Assembly: GCA_019358985.1 (NCBI GenBank)
Contig: JAHHIJ010000005.1
Location: forward strand, 202,152 to 266,151
DNA: 64,000 nucleotides
Direction of reading: 5' to 3'
From: Tolypothrix brevis GSE-NOS-MK-07-07A
Lineage (GTDB): Bacteria > Cyanobacteriota > Cyanobacteriia > Cyanobacteriales > Nostocaceae
Shown: positions 45,339 to 54,617 of the stretch, in pieces
Position numbering within the stretch: position 1 is the stretch's first letter
How the letters are laid out: each line of letters opens with the position of its first letter
Notes under the pieces: generated by a model
Database searches by the model: none
What the model saw: only the letters and a program-made list of their open reading frames with translations
What the model was told of the DNA's origin: nothing
Position numbers and translations under genes: made by a program

Positions 45339-45534
45339 TTATTAGTTGTTATTTGTTATTTATTAGTTGATGGGCATGGGGCAATTTTGTTGAGGGTAAA
45401 AGGGGGAAAGGGGAAGAAAAAAGAAATATTTCTCCCCCCTCCTCCCCTGCTTCCTTGTCTCCCGCTCCTCCACTCCCCCACTCTCCCATGAAATCTATGA
45501 GCGTTGGGTCAAGATTTTGTTACCTTAAACAGCA

Positions 45535-45958
45535 AGAAGGCTCACACTGTACCCGATAGGGTGAGTGTTGAGACGCGAATAATGCGGGAAGCAGAGGTAC
45601 ACCGCATTTTCGCATGAATAGAGAATGTCAGTTGACGACAGTTCTCTGACGGCAGTGCGACAGCGTTCTAAGAGGACATGGAGAAAACTAACGCTCTTCT
45701 GGTATCATAAATATTATCTTGACCATCAATGCCATAAGGGAAAAGTTTGTGGGGAAGGTTTCCTTCCACAAAACTTTTCAAGACAGCGCTCCCCCAAGCT
45801 AAAAGGTATATGTTGCAAGAAAAAGACTTGGGTCTTGGGAACCAGGACTCCTGCCCTTGGAGGGAATGTAAGACCAATAGAACTACGGAGTCCTGGAGGC
45901 TGTTCCCTATGAATTGGGAAGCCTACACTGTACCCCAGGGAGCGTGTAGGTAGTTCAC
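45535..45958 (+). ncRNA. Structured non-coding segment with IS200/IS605-like right end
   Basis: About 420 bp immediately before rpe contains strong hairpins, including AAAAGTTTTGTGG/CCACAAACTTTT-type pairing at about 45741-45778. The terminal hairpin CCTACACT ... AGCGTGTAGG (45922-45950) is followed by TAGTTCAC. Hairpin plus TA(C/G)TTCAC is the same layout as the remnant ending at 7422. I read it as the 3' guide-RNA/right-end part of a lost TnpB element, but another structured RNA is possible. The reading frames through it lack family resemblance. Confidence 0.4.
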
Positions 45959-45987
45959 AGACGAGGACGCTTAACAACCCACTAGCC

Positions 45988-46695
45988 ATGACCCAAAACC
46001 CATCTAAAAAGCCGATTGTAATTGCCCCATCTATCTTATCAGCCGATTTTAGCCGTCTCGGAGACGAAATTCGCGCCGTAGACGCGGCTGGAGCAGATTG
46101 GATTCATGTTGATGTAATGGACGGTCGTTTTGTACCTAATATTACGATAGGTCCTCTGGTTGTGGAGGCGATTCGCCCAGTGACCACAAAGCCTCTGGAT
46201 GTCCACTTGATGATTGTGGAACCAGAAAAGTATGTTGAAGATTTTGCGAAAGCAGGGGCAGATCACATCTACGTTCATGCAGAACATAATGCTTCCCCTC
46301 ACCTGCACCGTACTTTAGGGCAAATTAAAGAGCTTGGGAAGAAAGCTGGTGTTGTACTCAACCCTGGTAGCCCTCTAGAGCTAATTGAATATTGTTTGGA
46401 ACTGTGCGATTTAGTGCTAATTATGAGTGTTAACCCCGGCTTTGGCGGTCAAAGCTTCATTCCTGGAATCGTACCGAAAATCCGCAAGCTGCGCTTGATG
46501 TGCGATGAACGCGGTTTAGACCCTTGGATTGAAGTAGATGGGGGACTGAAAGCTAATAATACTTGGCAAGTTTTGGAAGCTGGAGCAAATGCGATCGTTG
46601 CTGGTTCAGCTGTGTTTAATGCTCCTGATTATGCTGAGGCTATTAAGGCTATTCGCAGCAGTAAGCGTCCTTCCCCAGAACTAGCAAAAGTTTAG
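45988..46695 (+). CDS. rpe: Ribulose-phosphate 3-epimerase
   Basis: The 235-residue protein interconverts ribulose-5-phosphate and xylulose-5-phosphate in the Calvin cycle and oxidative pentose phosphate pathway. Signatures are '[17 protein letters not shown]', '[18 protein letters not shown]', '[14 protein letters not shown]', '[15 protein letters not shown]' and '[11 protein letters not shown]', which carry the metal-binding His/Asp residues and the phosphate loop. The ATG lies 30 bp after a hairpin-rich non-coding element, so its native promoter may be displaced or lie inside that element. Confidence 0.97.
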   Translation: MTQNPSKKPIVIAPSILSADFSRLGDEIRAVDAAGADWIHVDVMDGRFVPNITIGPLVVEAIRPVTTKPLDVHLMIVEPEKYVEDFAKAGADHIYVHAEHNASPHLHRTLGQIKELGKKAGVVLNPGSPLELIEYCLELCDLVLIMSVNPGFGGQSFIPGIVPKIRKLRLMCDERGLDPWIEVDGGLKANNTWQVLEAGANAIVAGSAVFNAPDYAEAIKAIRSSKRPSPELAKV

Positions 46696-46707
46696 CTGTC
46701 TCGCGAT

Positions 46708-46875
46708 GTGCCCCGTCCTTTTATAAAGCGATCGCTTCCTCTATCAGAAATCGCCGATTTGATTAAGTTGGCCCAGAGAGATTATTACGTTGCGGATTTA
46801 CCAGAGGACTATACAGATACTGGGCAGCCGTTGTATGGATGGATGGGAGCGATCGCACTTTTCTCTGCACGATAA
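46708..46875 (+). pseudogene. Short coding remnant after rpe
   Basis: An open stretch of 55 codons from a GTG contains 'RPFIKRSLPLSEIADLIKLAQ' and 'LPEDYTDTGQPLYGW' and ends at TAA. It reads like genuine protein sequence but is too short and has no recognised family. It is probably the tail or remnant of a larger gene, and a small intact gene is possible. Confidence 0.3.
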
Positions 46876-47260
46876 AGAGTAGGACTTATACCAATTATCT
46901 AAAATCCAGCTACAGATAACGCCTCTAAAATATCTTGCAGGACAGCATTGATAGCCTGGATTCTCTTCTAAAGATTACACATTTTAAGTAGCTTGGCGAT
47001 CGCAAAAACCGAAAACTCTTAAGTGTTTATATTTAACGCGAACACCAAGTTACCTGGATTTTTCGTACTACTTTGCATACTACAAATTGACGTGCGGAAT
47101 GTGGGATAGTAGATAAACAAATAGCGGGACTTAGACATTTTTTTTGGTCAAAAAAGCCTCAAAGCTATACACAGCGATCATGTCGCCTCGATTTAGTTTT
47201 TTTTCTTGATATATCAGGGTTCGGGCGATTTTTTGGGGTTTGAGGTATATCCCTTGCCCT

Positions 47261-47447
47261 GATGATAAAACCCTTGTTAGTGGTAGCAAAGATGAAACAA
47301 TCAAAATTTGGGATGTCAGCACAGTTAAAAACATTGAAAAGCGATCGCCCTTATGAAAACATGAATATTATAGGTGTCAAAGGCTTAACAGATGCCGAAA
47401 TTGCCACCCTCAAAGCATTAGGTGCGGTGGAAGATGGGGAAATATAA
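47261..47447 (+). pseudogene. C-terminal remnant of a WD40-repeat protein, frameshifted
   Basis: One frame reads 'DDKTLVSGSKDETIKIWDVST', a single WD40 blade. The next frame continues with 'LKSDRPYENMNIIGVKGLTD' and 'LKALGAVED', the tail I recall from large cyanobacterial WD40/NTPase proteins. The frame changes between the two, and no upstream blades are present. Confidence 0.7.
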
Positions 47448-48053
47448 AATTAATTTGCGATTTCGGGTAGTTATACTGAAAAATTATGTATAATATCTTC
47501 AATAGGGGTGTTATACGGAAAGTTTTTTTATATCCTGACAGAAATTGCTTGTAATGCTTATATATCGTTATCGATAAAAAGATTATACGGTAGGTCTCCG
47601 TGTAATAAATAGTTACCTGGCTTCATTTTCAGGTTGGGGCATTACAGAGACTCTCTATAGAAAGAGACAATTTTAGTAAACCAAAAAGTTTTTCGTATAA
47701 AGTATCTCCAAAGTCCCTTGACTTAAAATATTTAAGAGAATGGTAATCTCAATAAATCCTTTAAAAAATTTTTTTATGGGACTGAACGACGGTTACGCTT
47801 TACCAAAACGTCCCAATATCATTAAGTAGGTGCGTGGAAATAAACCACACTTGCTTTGTTTCGGTTAAGAGCGCTAAAGCGCAACTACGAGACAACTTCA
47901 GAGGTTTTACATTTCGTTACATAGTTGTAAATTTTCCCGCCAACCTACTTAGCTGAAATACAAAGACTTGATGCGTCCGATGAATATAAGCTTATCTGTA
48001 CTGCACTACAGCATTGTTATTTAACCTATATAACTTTATCATAAACTCAATCT
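47448..48053. other. Intergenic region upstream of exopolysaccharide genes
   Basis: About 600 bp, AT-rich. It includes a 'GAGCGCTAAAGCGCAACTACGA' hairpin-type repeat near 47868-47889 and several TATACGG-type repeats. No gene was found. It is likely to contain the promoter for the glycosyltransferase at 48054. Confidence 0.5.
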
Positions 48054-48911
48054 ATGAAAAGTATTACACCTGATGTTTCAGCAAATAGAAATAGTATTTT
48101 AGGAATGAAAGTTATAATTTCCCATAACTATTATTTGGATTGTAGAATAGTAATTGAATGGGCAAAGAAATCAGAATCGAAATATATCTGCTGTGCCAAT
48201 GCACACATGCTTGTAATTGCTCAAGAGTCGAGAGAATTTAGAGATGTAATTACTTCAGCAGATTTAGTCACACTAGATGGAAGACCAGTTTTTTGGTTAA
48301 TATATGTAAAAAACATACTCTATTATTTTCTTGGATACTCACCCTTGCAAAATAACAGAATCATGCAGTTTTGTGGTCGAGATGTCATGGAAGAAACTAT
48401 TAAACTTGCTTCTGCTTTATCAATTCCAATCGGATTTTATGGAAACAGAAAAGAGGTTTTAGATAGTTTAATCTCTAAAATTAAAAACAAATACCCTGAA
48501 ATAGTTATAGATTATGCATTTTCCCCGCCCTTTCGATCTTTATCAATACAAGAAGAGATGGAAATAGTTTCCACAATAAACAAGTCAAATATTCGCATTC
48601 TATTTGTTAGCCTTGGATGCCCAAAACAAGAATATTGGATGTGTGATAAAAAAAATATAGTTCAAGCAGTCATGATAGGTGTTGGAGGGGCATTTGAAGT
48701 CGTTGCAAATCCCAATACTCGACCAAGTAAACTTGTACAAAAACTAGGTTTTGAGTGGCTTTTTAGGCTTTCATTAGAACCGAAAAGACTAATTTATAGA
48801 AATTTGTATCACAGTCCCAAATTTGTCCTTATACTATCAACTCGGATTATCTTTAAATCAATTAGGCATTTACTTTCTAAAGTCCATATCAAATTTAATA
48901 TAAGTAGGTGA
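48054..48911 (+). CDS. WecG/TagA/CpsF-family glycosyltransferase
   Basis: The 285-residue protein matches the WecG/TagA/CpsF (GT26) family: 'YICCANAHMLVIAQESREFRD', 'ADLVTLDGRPVFW', 'CGRDVMEETIKLA', 'FVSLGCPKQEYWM' and 'GVGGAFEVVANPNTRPSK'. These enzymes add an N-acetylmannosaminuronic-acid-type sugar to a lipid-linked carrier during extracellular polysaccharide assembly. It is AT-rich compared with its neighbours and precedes a polysaccharide deacetylase on the same strand, which suggests a small transferred exopolysaccharide island. Confidence 0.93.
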   Translation: MKSITPDVSANRNSILGMKVIISHNYYLDCRIVIEWAKKSESKYICCANAHMLVIAQESREFRDVITSADLVTLDGRPVFWLIYVKNILYYFLGYSPLQNNRIMQFCGRDVMEETIKLASALSIPIGFYGNRKEVLDSLISKIKNKYPEIVIDYAFSPPFRSLSIQEEMEIVSTINKSNIRILFVSLGCPKQEYWMCDKKNIVQAVMIGVGGAFEVVANPNTRPSKLVQKLGFEWLFRLSLEPKRLIYRNLYHSPKFVLILSTRIIFKSIRHLLSKVHIKFNISR

Positions 48912-48964
48912 ATGTTAAGCCTTATTAGAATTTAATTTTCTGGATATTCCTATATATTTGAGCA

Positions 48965-49852
48965 ATGAACATGCAATCTAAAATTCTCCATGCTTTCACC
49001 ATAGATGTTGAAGACTGGTATCATGGCACAAAATATGTGTATGAAAATGTTCGAGAATCAAAAAGACTAGATTATGGTATAAGCTTGCTGCTAGATATTC
49101 TTTCGGAGCATAATGTTTATGCAACTTTTTTGTGGTTAGGTAAAGCTGCGGAAGAAAATCCAAAGCTTCTAAAAAAAGTTGCTTCACTTGGTCATGAGAT
49201 AGGATGTCATGGCTGGAGTCATGAGCCAGTCTGCAACATGAATCGAACTCACTTTAAAGATGAGACTCATCGCGCATTATCTTTACTTTCAGACTTGACC
49301 GGGAAAATGATTGTTGTGTATAGAGCGCCTTATTTCTCAATCACACATGAATCACTATGGGCATTACAAGTTCTTGTTGAGCTAGGAATTCAATATGATT
49401 CTAGTATTTTCCCATCAAAAAAAGGACGGTACGGAATACCAAATTTTACACAAAGTATTCATGATATCAATACAGAATCAGGCTCCATTACCGAGATGCC
49501 TATATCAATTAATAAAGTACTTGGTTTCTCAATTCCAACTTCAGGAGGTGGTTTTTTTCGGCTTTACCCATTTCAAATAACTTATTGGAACTTTCTTTCT
49601 GTAGAGAGAAGTGGCAAACCCGTAATTTTTTATATACATCCCTGGGAACTCGATCCTTTACGACCTTTCTGCAATCAGGGCTTTGCAGAATCCTTGAGGA
49701 ATAAGTTAGGTATTAAATCAACAGAAAGAAAACTAAAAAGTCTTCTGGAAGATTTTTCATTTAATACCCTTAGTAATGTAGCTATCAATTTTAAGCATAT
49801 CGCAACTTCCACACCCCACATAGGTAAAATGTCTTTCATGACCAGGACTTAG
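48965..49852 (+). CDS. Polysaccharide deacetylase (XrtA/PEP-CTERM-type, DUF3473-like)
   Basis: The 295-residue protein is a NodB-fold CE4 deacetylase. It has 'HAFTIDVEDWYHGT' with the metal/catalytic Asp pair, 'LGHEIGCHGWSHEPV' with the two zinc His, 'YRAPYFSIT' and 'FYIHPWELDP'. The C-terminal part matches the DUF3473 extension found in exosortase-linked polysaccharide loci. It removes acetyl groups from amino sugars of an exopolysaccharide. It shares strand and composition with the upstream GT26 gene (54-bp gap), so the two are probably co-transcribed. No exosortase gene is in the window. Confidence 0.92.
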   Translation: MNMQSKILHAFTIDVEDWYHGTKYVYENVRESKRLDYGISLLLDILSEHNVYATFLWLGKAAEENPKLLKKVASLGHEIGCHGWSHEPVCNMNRTHFKDETHRALSLLSDLTGKMIVVYRAPYFSITHESLWALQVLVELGIQYDSSIFPSKKGRYGIPNFTQSIHDINTESGSITEMPISINKVLGFSIPTSGGGFFRLYPFQITYWNFLSVERSGKPVIFYIHPWELDPLRPFCNQGFAESLRNKLGIKSTERKLKSLLEDFSFNTLSNVAINFKHIATSTPHIGKMSFMTRT

Positions 49853-49964
49853 GCAAGTGTCACAATATAATCCTAAGTGTCACATATGAAAAACCCTGGA
49901 TTTGAATTTGTACGGCTCATTAGATAAGCATCAGACAAAAAAGCTGCTGGTGAGTTAAATTATG

Positions 49965-50381
49965 TTACAATACCGTCTGCATAATTATACCTAAAGCTAA
50001 ACCTGTGAATGAAAAGATACTTGTAATAAAAAAGCTTTGCCGTTCTCCTAATCCGCATCTTTGGATGTCTATTCTTAATAATATGTTCGCCGAAATGATT
50101 ACTAAGGTATCAAGAAATACTTTAAACCAGGCGAGCATCAGAAAGAACAAGAAAGCAGCTAAAACGGAAAAAGCCAAAGTTCTAGTATCCGATTTAAAAA
50201 AGAGAATAGAATAATCTGCCATCTTCAACCAAGGAGTTGTCAAGGCTGATAGCAAAAACAAGATAGCTGTGACTGCTGTCAACCAAATATACCAAGGTGA
50301 ATGTGCTTGGGATATCAGCCAGCCCAAGCTACCGTAGGCAAGCACTACTAACGTTAGGGAAACCCAAGGAAAACTTTTCAT
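49965..50381 (-). CDS. Four-span membrane protein, function unknown
   Basis: The 138-residue protein has about four hydrophobic segments (7-25, 31-50, 66-93, 112-134) with short connecting loops. It is convergent with the deacetylase gene. I do not recognise a named family. It resembles small conserved membrane proteins seen in cyanobacteria near carotenoid or envelope genes, which is only an impression. Confidence 0.7.
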   Translation of the reverse strand: MKSFPWVSLTLVVLAYGSLGWLISQAHSPWYIWLTAVTAILFLLSALTTPWLKMADYSILFFKSDTRTLAFSVLAAFLFFLMLAWFKVFLDTLVIISANILLRIDIQRCGLGERQSFFITSIFSFTGLALGIIMQTVL

Positions 50382-50528
50382 ACATTGATATGGGTTGATT
50401 TCCCATTACCATATCAACTGATTATTCCATAACTATGTGCTTTACTGCAAGGGTCATTTTTTCAGCTACTTGACTTTTATGCTAGTTTATGGATCAAATG
50501 TTAGCTTCAACCGATAGTCTCATACTTT

Positions 50529-50620
50529 AGACATAGGAGTGAAAATGAATTATGCGTTGCCCACAAAGATTGTAGAAACGCGACCGATCGCTTCTCTACA
50601 TTGTTTCTACGCCGATGTCT
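50529..50620. repeat. Composite AGACAT/ATGTCT element with diverged palindrome
   Basis: The 92-bp unit is bounded by AGACAT and ATGTCT. The left flank is 'AGGAGTGAAAATGAATTATG'. The inner palindrome at 50572-50599 (GTAGAAACG arm, core CGACCGATCG) is decayed. Confidence 0.78.
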
Positions 50621-50751
50621 TTTGCTCTTCCAAAGAAAGACAAACAAGTTTACAGAGAATTATCACTCAAATTAGTTAAATATGTTCTTAAACATTTGTA
50701 AACTATTAGCAGCGATCGTAGCCGCGTGTCACGTCTTGTTAAGGAATTCTC

Positions 50752-51657
50752 ATGAGACAACTTGTTATTGTTGAGCGCGTATGCCTCATCGGTCATATTT
50801 TATCCAAGGCTTTTGGATTGCTTGGTATACTGCTGGTCATACCTAATGCCGAAATAATTCTGAATTTAGGCACTGTTGGACAGACTGCTATGCAGTCGAG
50901 TATGGCTAACGGCGGTGTGGTTGATATTATATTAGGTACAGTAGCTGTCAGTATTTATGCGTATCGAGTTTTGGGATTGCGAAACTGGTTAGCATTCATG
51001 CTGCCATCTGTGTTGATCTCTGTAGGAAGTGAACTGCTGGGAACTAGCACAGGCTTTCCCTTTGGTGACTATAGCTACTTAAGTGGGTTGGGCTATAAAA
51101 TAGCAGGTTTAGTACCGTTTACAATTCCTATATCCTGGTTTTATGTTGGTCTTTCGGCGTATTTAATCGCTAGAGCCGGTTTGCAAGTAGCTGAAAAACC
51201 AAGTTTAGTGCGTCACATAGCCGCTATAGCGGTGGGTGCTTTATTATTCACCTGCTGGGACTTTGCTTTAGAGCCAGGTATGAGTCAAACCGCTTTTCCG
51301 TTTTGGTATTGGGAAAAACCAGGAGCTTTCTTTGGGACACCTTACGGAAACTATGGAGGTTGGTTTGGTACAAGTGCTTTATTCATGACTGTAGCAGCGC
51401 TATTGTGGAGAAATGCGTCGATAAAATTAGAGCGATCGCAACTCAACGTTCCAATAATAGTTTATATCAGCAATTTTGTCTTCGCTGCCGGACTCAGCTT
51501 AGGATCTGGGTTTGCGATTCCAGTTTTGTTGGGCTTTTTTGGTGGTGTAGTTCCAGCTGTAACTCTGTGGTGGAGAACTGCAAATACACTCGCACAACCA
51601 GCCATTGAAACAAACACAGAAATGCAAGTGGCTCCAGTCAAAGTTGCTTTGAAGTAA
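50752..51657 (+). CDS. cruF: Carotenoid 1',2'-hydratase CruF
   Basis: The 301-residue membrane protein of about eight helices matches the CruF/DUF422 carotenoid family: 'GSELLGTSTGFPFGDYSYLSG', 'VPFTIPISWFYVGLSAYLIA', 'CWDFALEPGMS' and 'YGNYGGWFGTSAL'. CruF adds water across the 1',2' double bond of gamma-carotene-type substrates in myxol biosynthesis. The next gene downstream is cruG, its usual partner, which supports the assignment. A composite repeat lies 130 bp upstream. Confidence 0.93.
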   Translation: MRQLVIVERVCLIGHILSKAFGLLGILLVIPNAEIILNLGTVGQTAMQSSMANGGVVDIILGTVAVSIYAYRVLGLRNWLAFMLPSVLISVGSELLGTSTGFPFGDYSYLSGLGYKIAGLVPFTIPISWFYVGLSAYLIARAGLQVAEKPSLVRHIAAIAVGALLFTCWDFALEPGMSQTAFPFWYWEKPGAFFGTPYGNYGGWFGTSALFMTVAALLWRNASIKLERSQLNVPIIVYISNFVFAAGLSLGSGFAIPVLLGFFGGVVPAVTLWWRTANTLAQPAIETNTEMQVAPVKVALK

Positions 51658-51805
51658 GCATTTTCACATTAGAAGAGGGATGAAAAAGAGGGGGAAAGGT
51701 GAAAGGGGAAAGGGTAAAGGAAGAAAAGTTTTTCCCTTTTCCCTTCCTGCTGCCCAATACCCCATTACCCATTCCCTAAGTAAATGTAAAATACTCTCCG
51801 CTCTT

Positions 51806-51864
51806 CGTAGTGAGCGGTTTACCGCTCCTCCCTGAGGATTTTAACGGCTAATCAGGTTACTACG
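51806..51864. repeat. GTAGTGAG-family hairpin repeat between cruF and cruG
   Basis: It starts GTAGTGAGCGGTTTACCGCTC and ends TTACTACG, the same architecture as the repeat at 38024 but with different inner hairpins. Confidence 0.65.
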
Positions 51865-51927
51865 TTAAGGAGCGTTTATTTATGCTCATCTACTTATTAC
51901 CCATTACCTATTCCCGATTCTTCAATT

Positions 51928-53121
51928 TTGAATTATTTAACCCTATTTTTGCTACTTCTCCAAGTACCGGCAACAGCAATTTTGCTCTCCCGTCTGCTCA
52001 AAGGACCAGGACGCCATCCCCCCATTGAACCACAACAACCAACACCAGAGCTTTTAGGTAGTGTCAGCGTTGTCGTCCCCACACTAAATGAAGCTCTTCG
52101 CATTAGCCCTTTGTTGGAATCATTAAGCCGACAAAGTTACGAACTTCGGGAAATTATTGTTGTAGACAGTAAGTCCCAAGATGGCACTCCAGACTTGGTA
52201 AAATTGGCTATTCAACAAGATCCCCGTTTTCGCCTGATGACGGATGATCCCTTACCCCCTGGTTGGGTGGGACGTCCTTGGGCGTTGCATAATGGCTTTT
52301 TGCATAGTTCAGAGGGGAGTGAGTGGTTTTTGGGGATGGATGCTGACACTCAGCCCGATCCCGGTTTGATTGCTGGTTTGGTAAAGACAGCAGAAGCTGA
52401 AAAATATGACTTGGTTTCGCTTTCGCCTCAGTTTATTCTGAAATATCCAGGGGAATGCTGGCTACAACCGGCTTTGTTAATGACTTTGCTTTATCGATTT
52501 GATCCCGCTGGTGTGAATACTAAGCAGCCAGAACGGGTAATGGCGAATGGACAATGCTTTTTGTGTCGTCGCTCAGTTTTAGCGGCTGTGGATGGCTACA
52601 GCAGTGCTGGAGGTTCTTTTTGTGATGATGTGACTTTAGCTCGTAATATCGCCGCTGAAGGCTTTAAGGTGGGTTTTCTGGATGGTGCGAAGGTGCTAAA
52701 GGTGCGGATGTATGAGGGAGCGCTGGAAACGTGGAAGGAATGGGGGAGAAGTCTTGATTTGAAAGATGCATCTTCCCGCGCTCAGTTGTGGGGGGATTTA
52801 TGGCTACTTTTTGCAGTCCAAGCTTTACCTCTACCAATCGTCCTAACTTACCTCTTTCTCTCCCCCCCTCTCCCCCTCCCCCTCCCCCTCCCCCTCCCCC
52901 CCTCCCCCACTCCCACCCTCCTCCTACTGGGTTTGAATGGATTTCTGCTGGTAATTCGCTTTGCTTTATTATGGGCGATCGCACCTTCTTACGATCGCAA
53001 AACTGCTAATGGTGGCTGGTTATTCTGGCTTTCCCCTTTAGCCGATCCCATAGCAGTGCTGCGAATTTTCTTATCTGCATTTCGTACTCCCCGCGAGTGG
53101 AGGGGACGCAAGTATAGTTAG
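51928..53121 (+). CDS. cruG: Carotenoid 2'-O-glycosyltransferase CruG
   Basis: The 397-residue GT2 enzyme attaches the sugar to the 2' position of myxol. Evidence includes an N-terminal membrane helix, 'VSVVVPTLNEALRISPLLESL', 'IIVVDSKSQDGTPDL', 'GMDADTQPDPGL', 'MANGQCFLCRRSVL' and 'GSFCDDVTLARNIA', followed by C-terminal membrane helices. The start is TTG (51928). A C-rich tandem run at 52858-52920 inserts about 20 residues of Pro-Leu repeats between two membrane helices. It lies downstream of cruF with the usual partner order. Confidence 0.92.
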   Translation: MNYLTLFLLLLQVPATAILLSRLLKGPGRHPPIEPQQPTPELLGSVSVVVPTLNEALRISPLLESLSRQSYELREIIVVDSKSQDGTPDLVKLAIQQDPRFRLMTDDPLPPGWVGRPWALHNGFLHSSEGSEWFLGMDADTQPDPGLIAGLVKTAEAEKYDLVSLSPQFILKYPGECWLQPALLMTLLYRFDPAGVNTKQPERVMANGQCFLCRRSVLAAVDGYSSAGGSFCDDVTLARNIAAEGFKVGFLDGAKVLKVRMYEGALETWKEWGRSLDLKDASSRAQLWGDLWLLFAVQALPLPIVLTYLFLSPPLPLPLPLPLPPSPTPTLLLLGLNGFLLVIRFALLWAIAPSYDRKTANGGWLFWLSPLADPIAVLRIFLSAFRTPREWRGRKYS

Positions 53122-53131
53122 GAGCAACCGT

Positions 53132-53198
53132 CGTAGAGACTTCGGTGTGGTAAAGACGTTCCTCCAGTCGTAGAGACGTTCCGCCGGAACGTCTCTAC
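53132..53198. repeat. One degenerate and one intact GTAGAGACG palindrome
   Basis: The degenerate copy is at 53132-53160. The intact copy is at 53170-53198 with core TTCCGCCGGAA. Both lie between the convergent ends of cruG and rnhA. Confidence 0.9.
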
Positions 53199-53208
53199 AG
53201 TATTGACA

Positions 53209-54108
53209 TCACTCCTCAGTTTCACTTTCCACGCGATCGCCTCTTTCCAATTCCCAGAGAATTTGATTGCCTTCTCGTCGTACCCGTGAGACAATCCAGT
53301 TGCGCCAACGCCATTGATCTCCTCGACTAGTGACAGCGCTGGGGTGAACATCCATTAAATCTGCTAGTTCGGAACTGGTGATTAAGTAGCCTTTTGTGGC
53401 TATTTCGTCGGCGATGTGCAGAGTTTCAACTAAGTTGCGGAGATGCTCCACCCTCATCTCTGGCGGTTTTTCTTCGATTGCAGTGGCTGTAGGTGGCTCC
53501 ATAATTGTTGTATCTGTTGCAATACTGATTTCTTGTTTGCTTTTGTTAATTATTGTCGAGTTTGTATCACAATCAGATATTTTTGCTACATTTATCTCCC
53601 TTGTTTGCGTTAAGGATTGGTGAGAATGGGTAGAAGCAAGTTGTTTGAGGGATGGGGTTTTGCCAGTAGCGTAGGCACGAGCAATTACATCACACCGTTC
53701 GTTACCTATGTTACCAGAGTGACCCCGGACGTGTTCCCATTTTACTTTGCGACTGTTGAGTTCATCTAGTTGTTCCAGAAGGTCTTGATTTTGGACGGGG
53801 TTGCCATCGGCTTTTTTCCAGCCTTTTTTTTTCCAACCTTTTACCCACTTGGTAACGCAGTTGATTAGGTATTCGCTATCGGTATAAAGGGGAACGGGTT
53901 CTTTTTGCCCAGATTCTTCTAAGAATTCTAGAGCAGCGATCGCAGCTTGCATCTCCATTTTATTATTGGTGGTATGGGGAGAGCGATCGCCCATTTCGTA
54001 AACTGAGCCGTCGGTAAAATAAACGACTACACCCCAACCACCAGGACCAGGGTTGCCAGTGCAAGCGCCATCAGTGTATATACTTTGAATTGTGCGTTGA
54101 GAAGACAT
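53209..54108 (-). CDS. rnhA: Ribonuclease HI with C-terminal winged-helix-like extension
   Basis: This protein of about 299 residues hydrolyses RNA in RNA-DNA hybrids. The RNase H domain (about 1-150) shows catalytic residues in 'SIYTDGACTGNPGPGGWG' (Asp), 'NNKMEMQAAIAAL' (Glu), 'LYTDSEYLINCV' (Asp) and 'GNERCDVIARA' (Asp). After a Ser/Thr-rich linker, residues about 225-290 form a compact domain ('ITSSELADLMDVHPSAVTSRG', 'WRWRNWIVSRVRREGNQILW') resembling a small helix-turn-helix module seen in other cyanobacterial proteins. I chose the ATG at 54108, since the extra 11 codons upstream to 54141 do not look conserved. Confidence 0.93.
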   Translation of the reverse strand: MSSQRTIQSIYTDGACTGNPGPGGWGVVVYFTDGSVYEMGDRSPHTTNNKMEMQAAIAALEFLEESGQKEPVPLYTDSEYLINCVTKWVKGWKKKGWKKADGNPVQNQDLLEQLDELNSRKVKWEHVRGHSGNIGNERCDVIARAYATGKTPSLKQLASTHSHQSLTQTREINVAKISDCDTNSTIINKSKQEISIATDTTIMEPPTATAIEEKPPEMRVEHLRNLVETLHIADEIATKGYLITSSELADLMDVHPSAVTSRGDQWRWRNWIVSRVRREGNQILWELERGDRVESETEE

Positions 54109-54340
54109 GGTTAAAATATCGAACCGCGAAGACATGTTCACGAAGTGTCACGAAGAGAAGGATGCAAAGGAAGAAGTTATTTGATATCCGCGAAATCACC
54201 CATAATAAAAAAAAGAATCCCTGGTTTGACTACGCAAAACCTGTCCCTCTCTGACTCGGAGACGGACAGACTTGAACGTCCGTTCAAGGCAGGGAGAGGT
54301 CAATTCGGGAATTACGGTTAATTTGCGGGACATGATATTA

Positions 54341-54481
54341 TTAGCGACGAAGGCTGCGAAGCAATATATACGTTAACATGGCAAAAATCAACCCTATGCC
54401 TAAACTCAAGGTAAAGATTTGGGTTTGGTAAGTCAGAGGGTTTTGATTTTCGGGTATTTTGGCTAGGATGACGGCAGATCC
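54341..54481 (-). pseudogene. C-terminal fragment of a small membrane protein
   Basis: The minus-strand frame ending at 54341 reads 'KIPENQNPLTYQTQIFTLSL' and then a hydrophobic helix 'GIGLIFAMLTYILLRSLRR'. No start codon is visible before it merges with the transposase remnant to its right. It may be the tail of a gene cut by that insertion. Confidence 0.35.
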
Positions 54482-54483
54482 TA

Positions 54484-54617
54484 ATGCGCCAAGTGATAAA
54501 TGCGATTTTTTACATCTTGCGTGCTGGCTGCTCCTGGCGTTTCTGTTGCCTCATGATTTACCAACATGGCAAACTGTATACTCGTATTTTCAGCGCTGGC
54601 AGCGTCAAGGCGTATAA
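54484..54617 (+). pseudogene. IS4/IS5-type transposase remnant, frameshifted
   Basis: The start reads 'MRQVINAIFYILRAGCSWR'. After a frame change it continues 'LLPHDLPTWQTVYSYFQRW', the N-terminal pattern of IS5-group transposases. The fragment stops at 54617, and the catalytic DDE region is absent. Confidence 0.8.

Noticed and set aside
45625..45912. 95-codon ORF upstream of rpe
   Set aside because: It runs through hairpin-rich sequence, has no family resemblance or ribosome-binding site, and overlaps equally long frames on the other strand. A structured RNA or transposon end is more likely.
45535..45958. RNase P RNA or tmRNA gene
   Set aside because: The conserved blocks of rnpB (GAGGAAAGTCC) and of ssrA (a tRNA-like 3' end) are absent.
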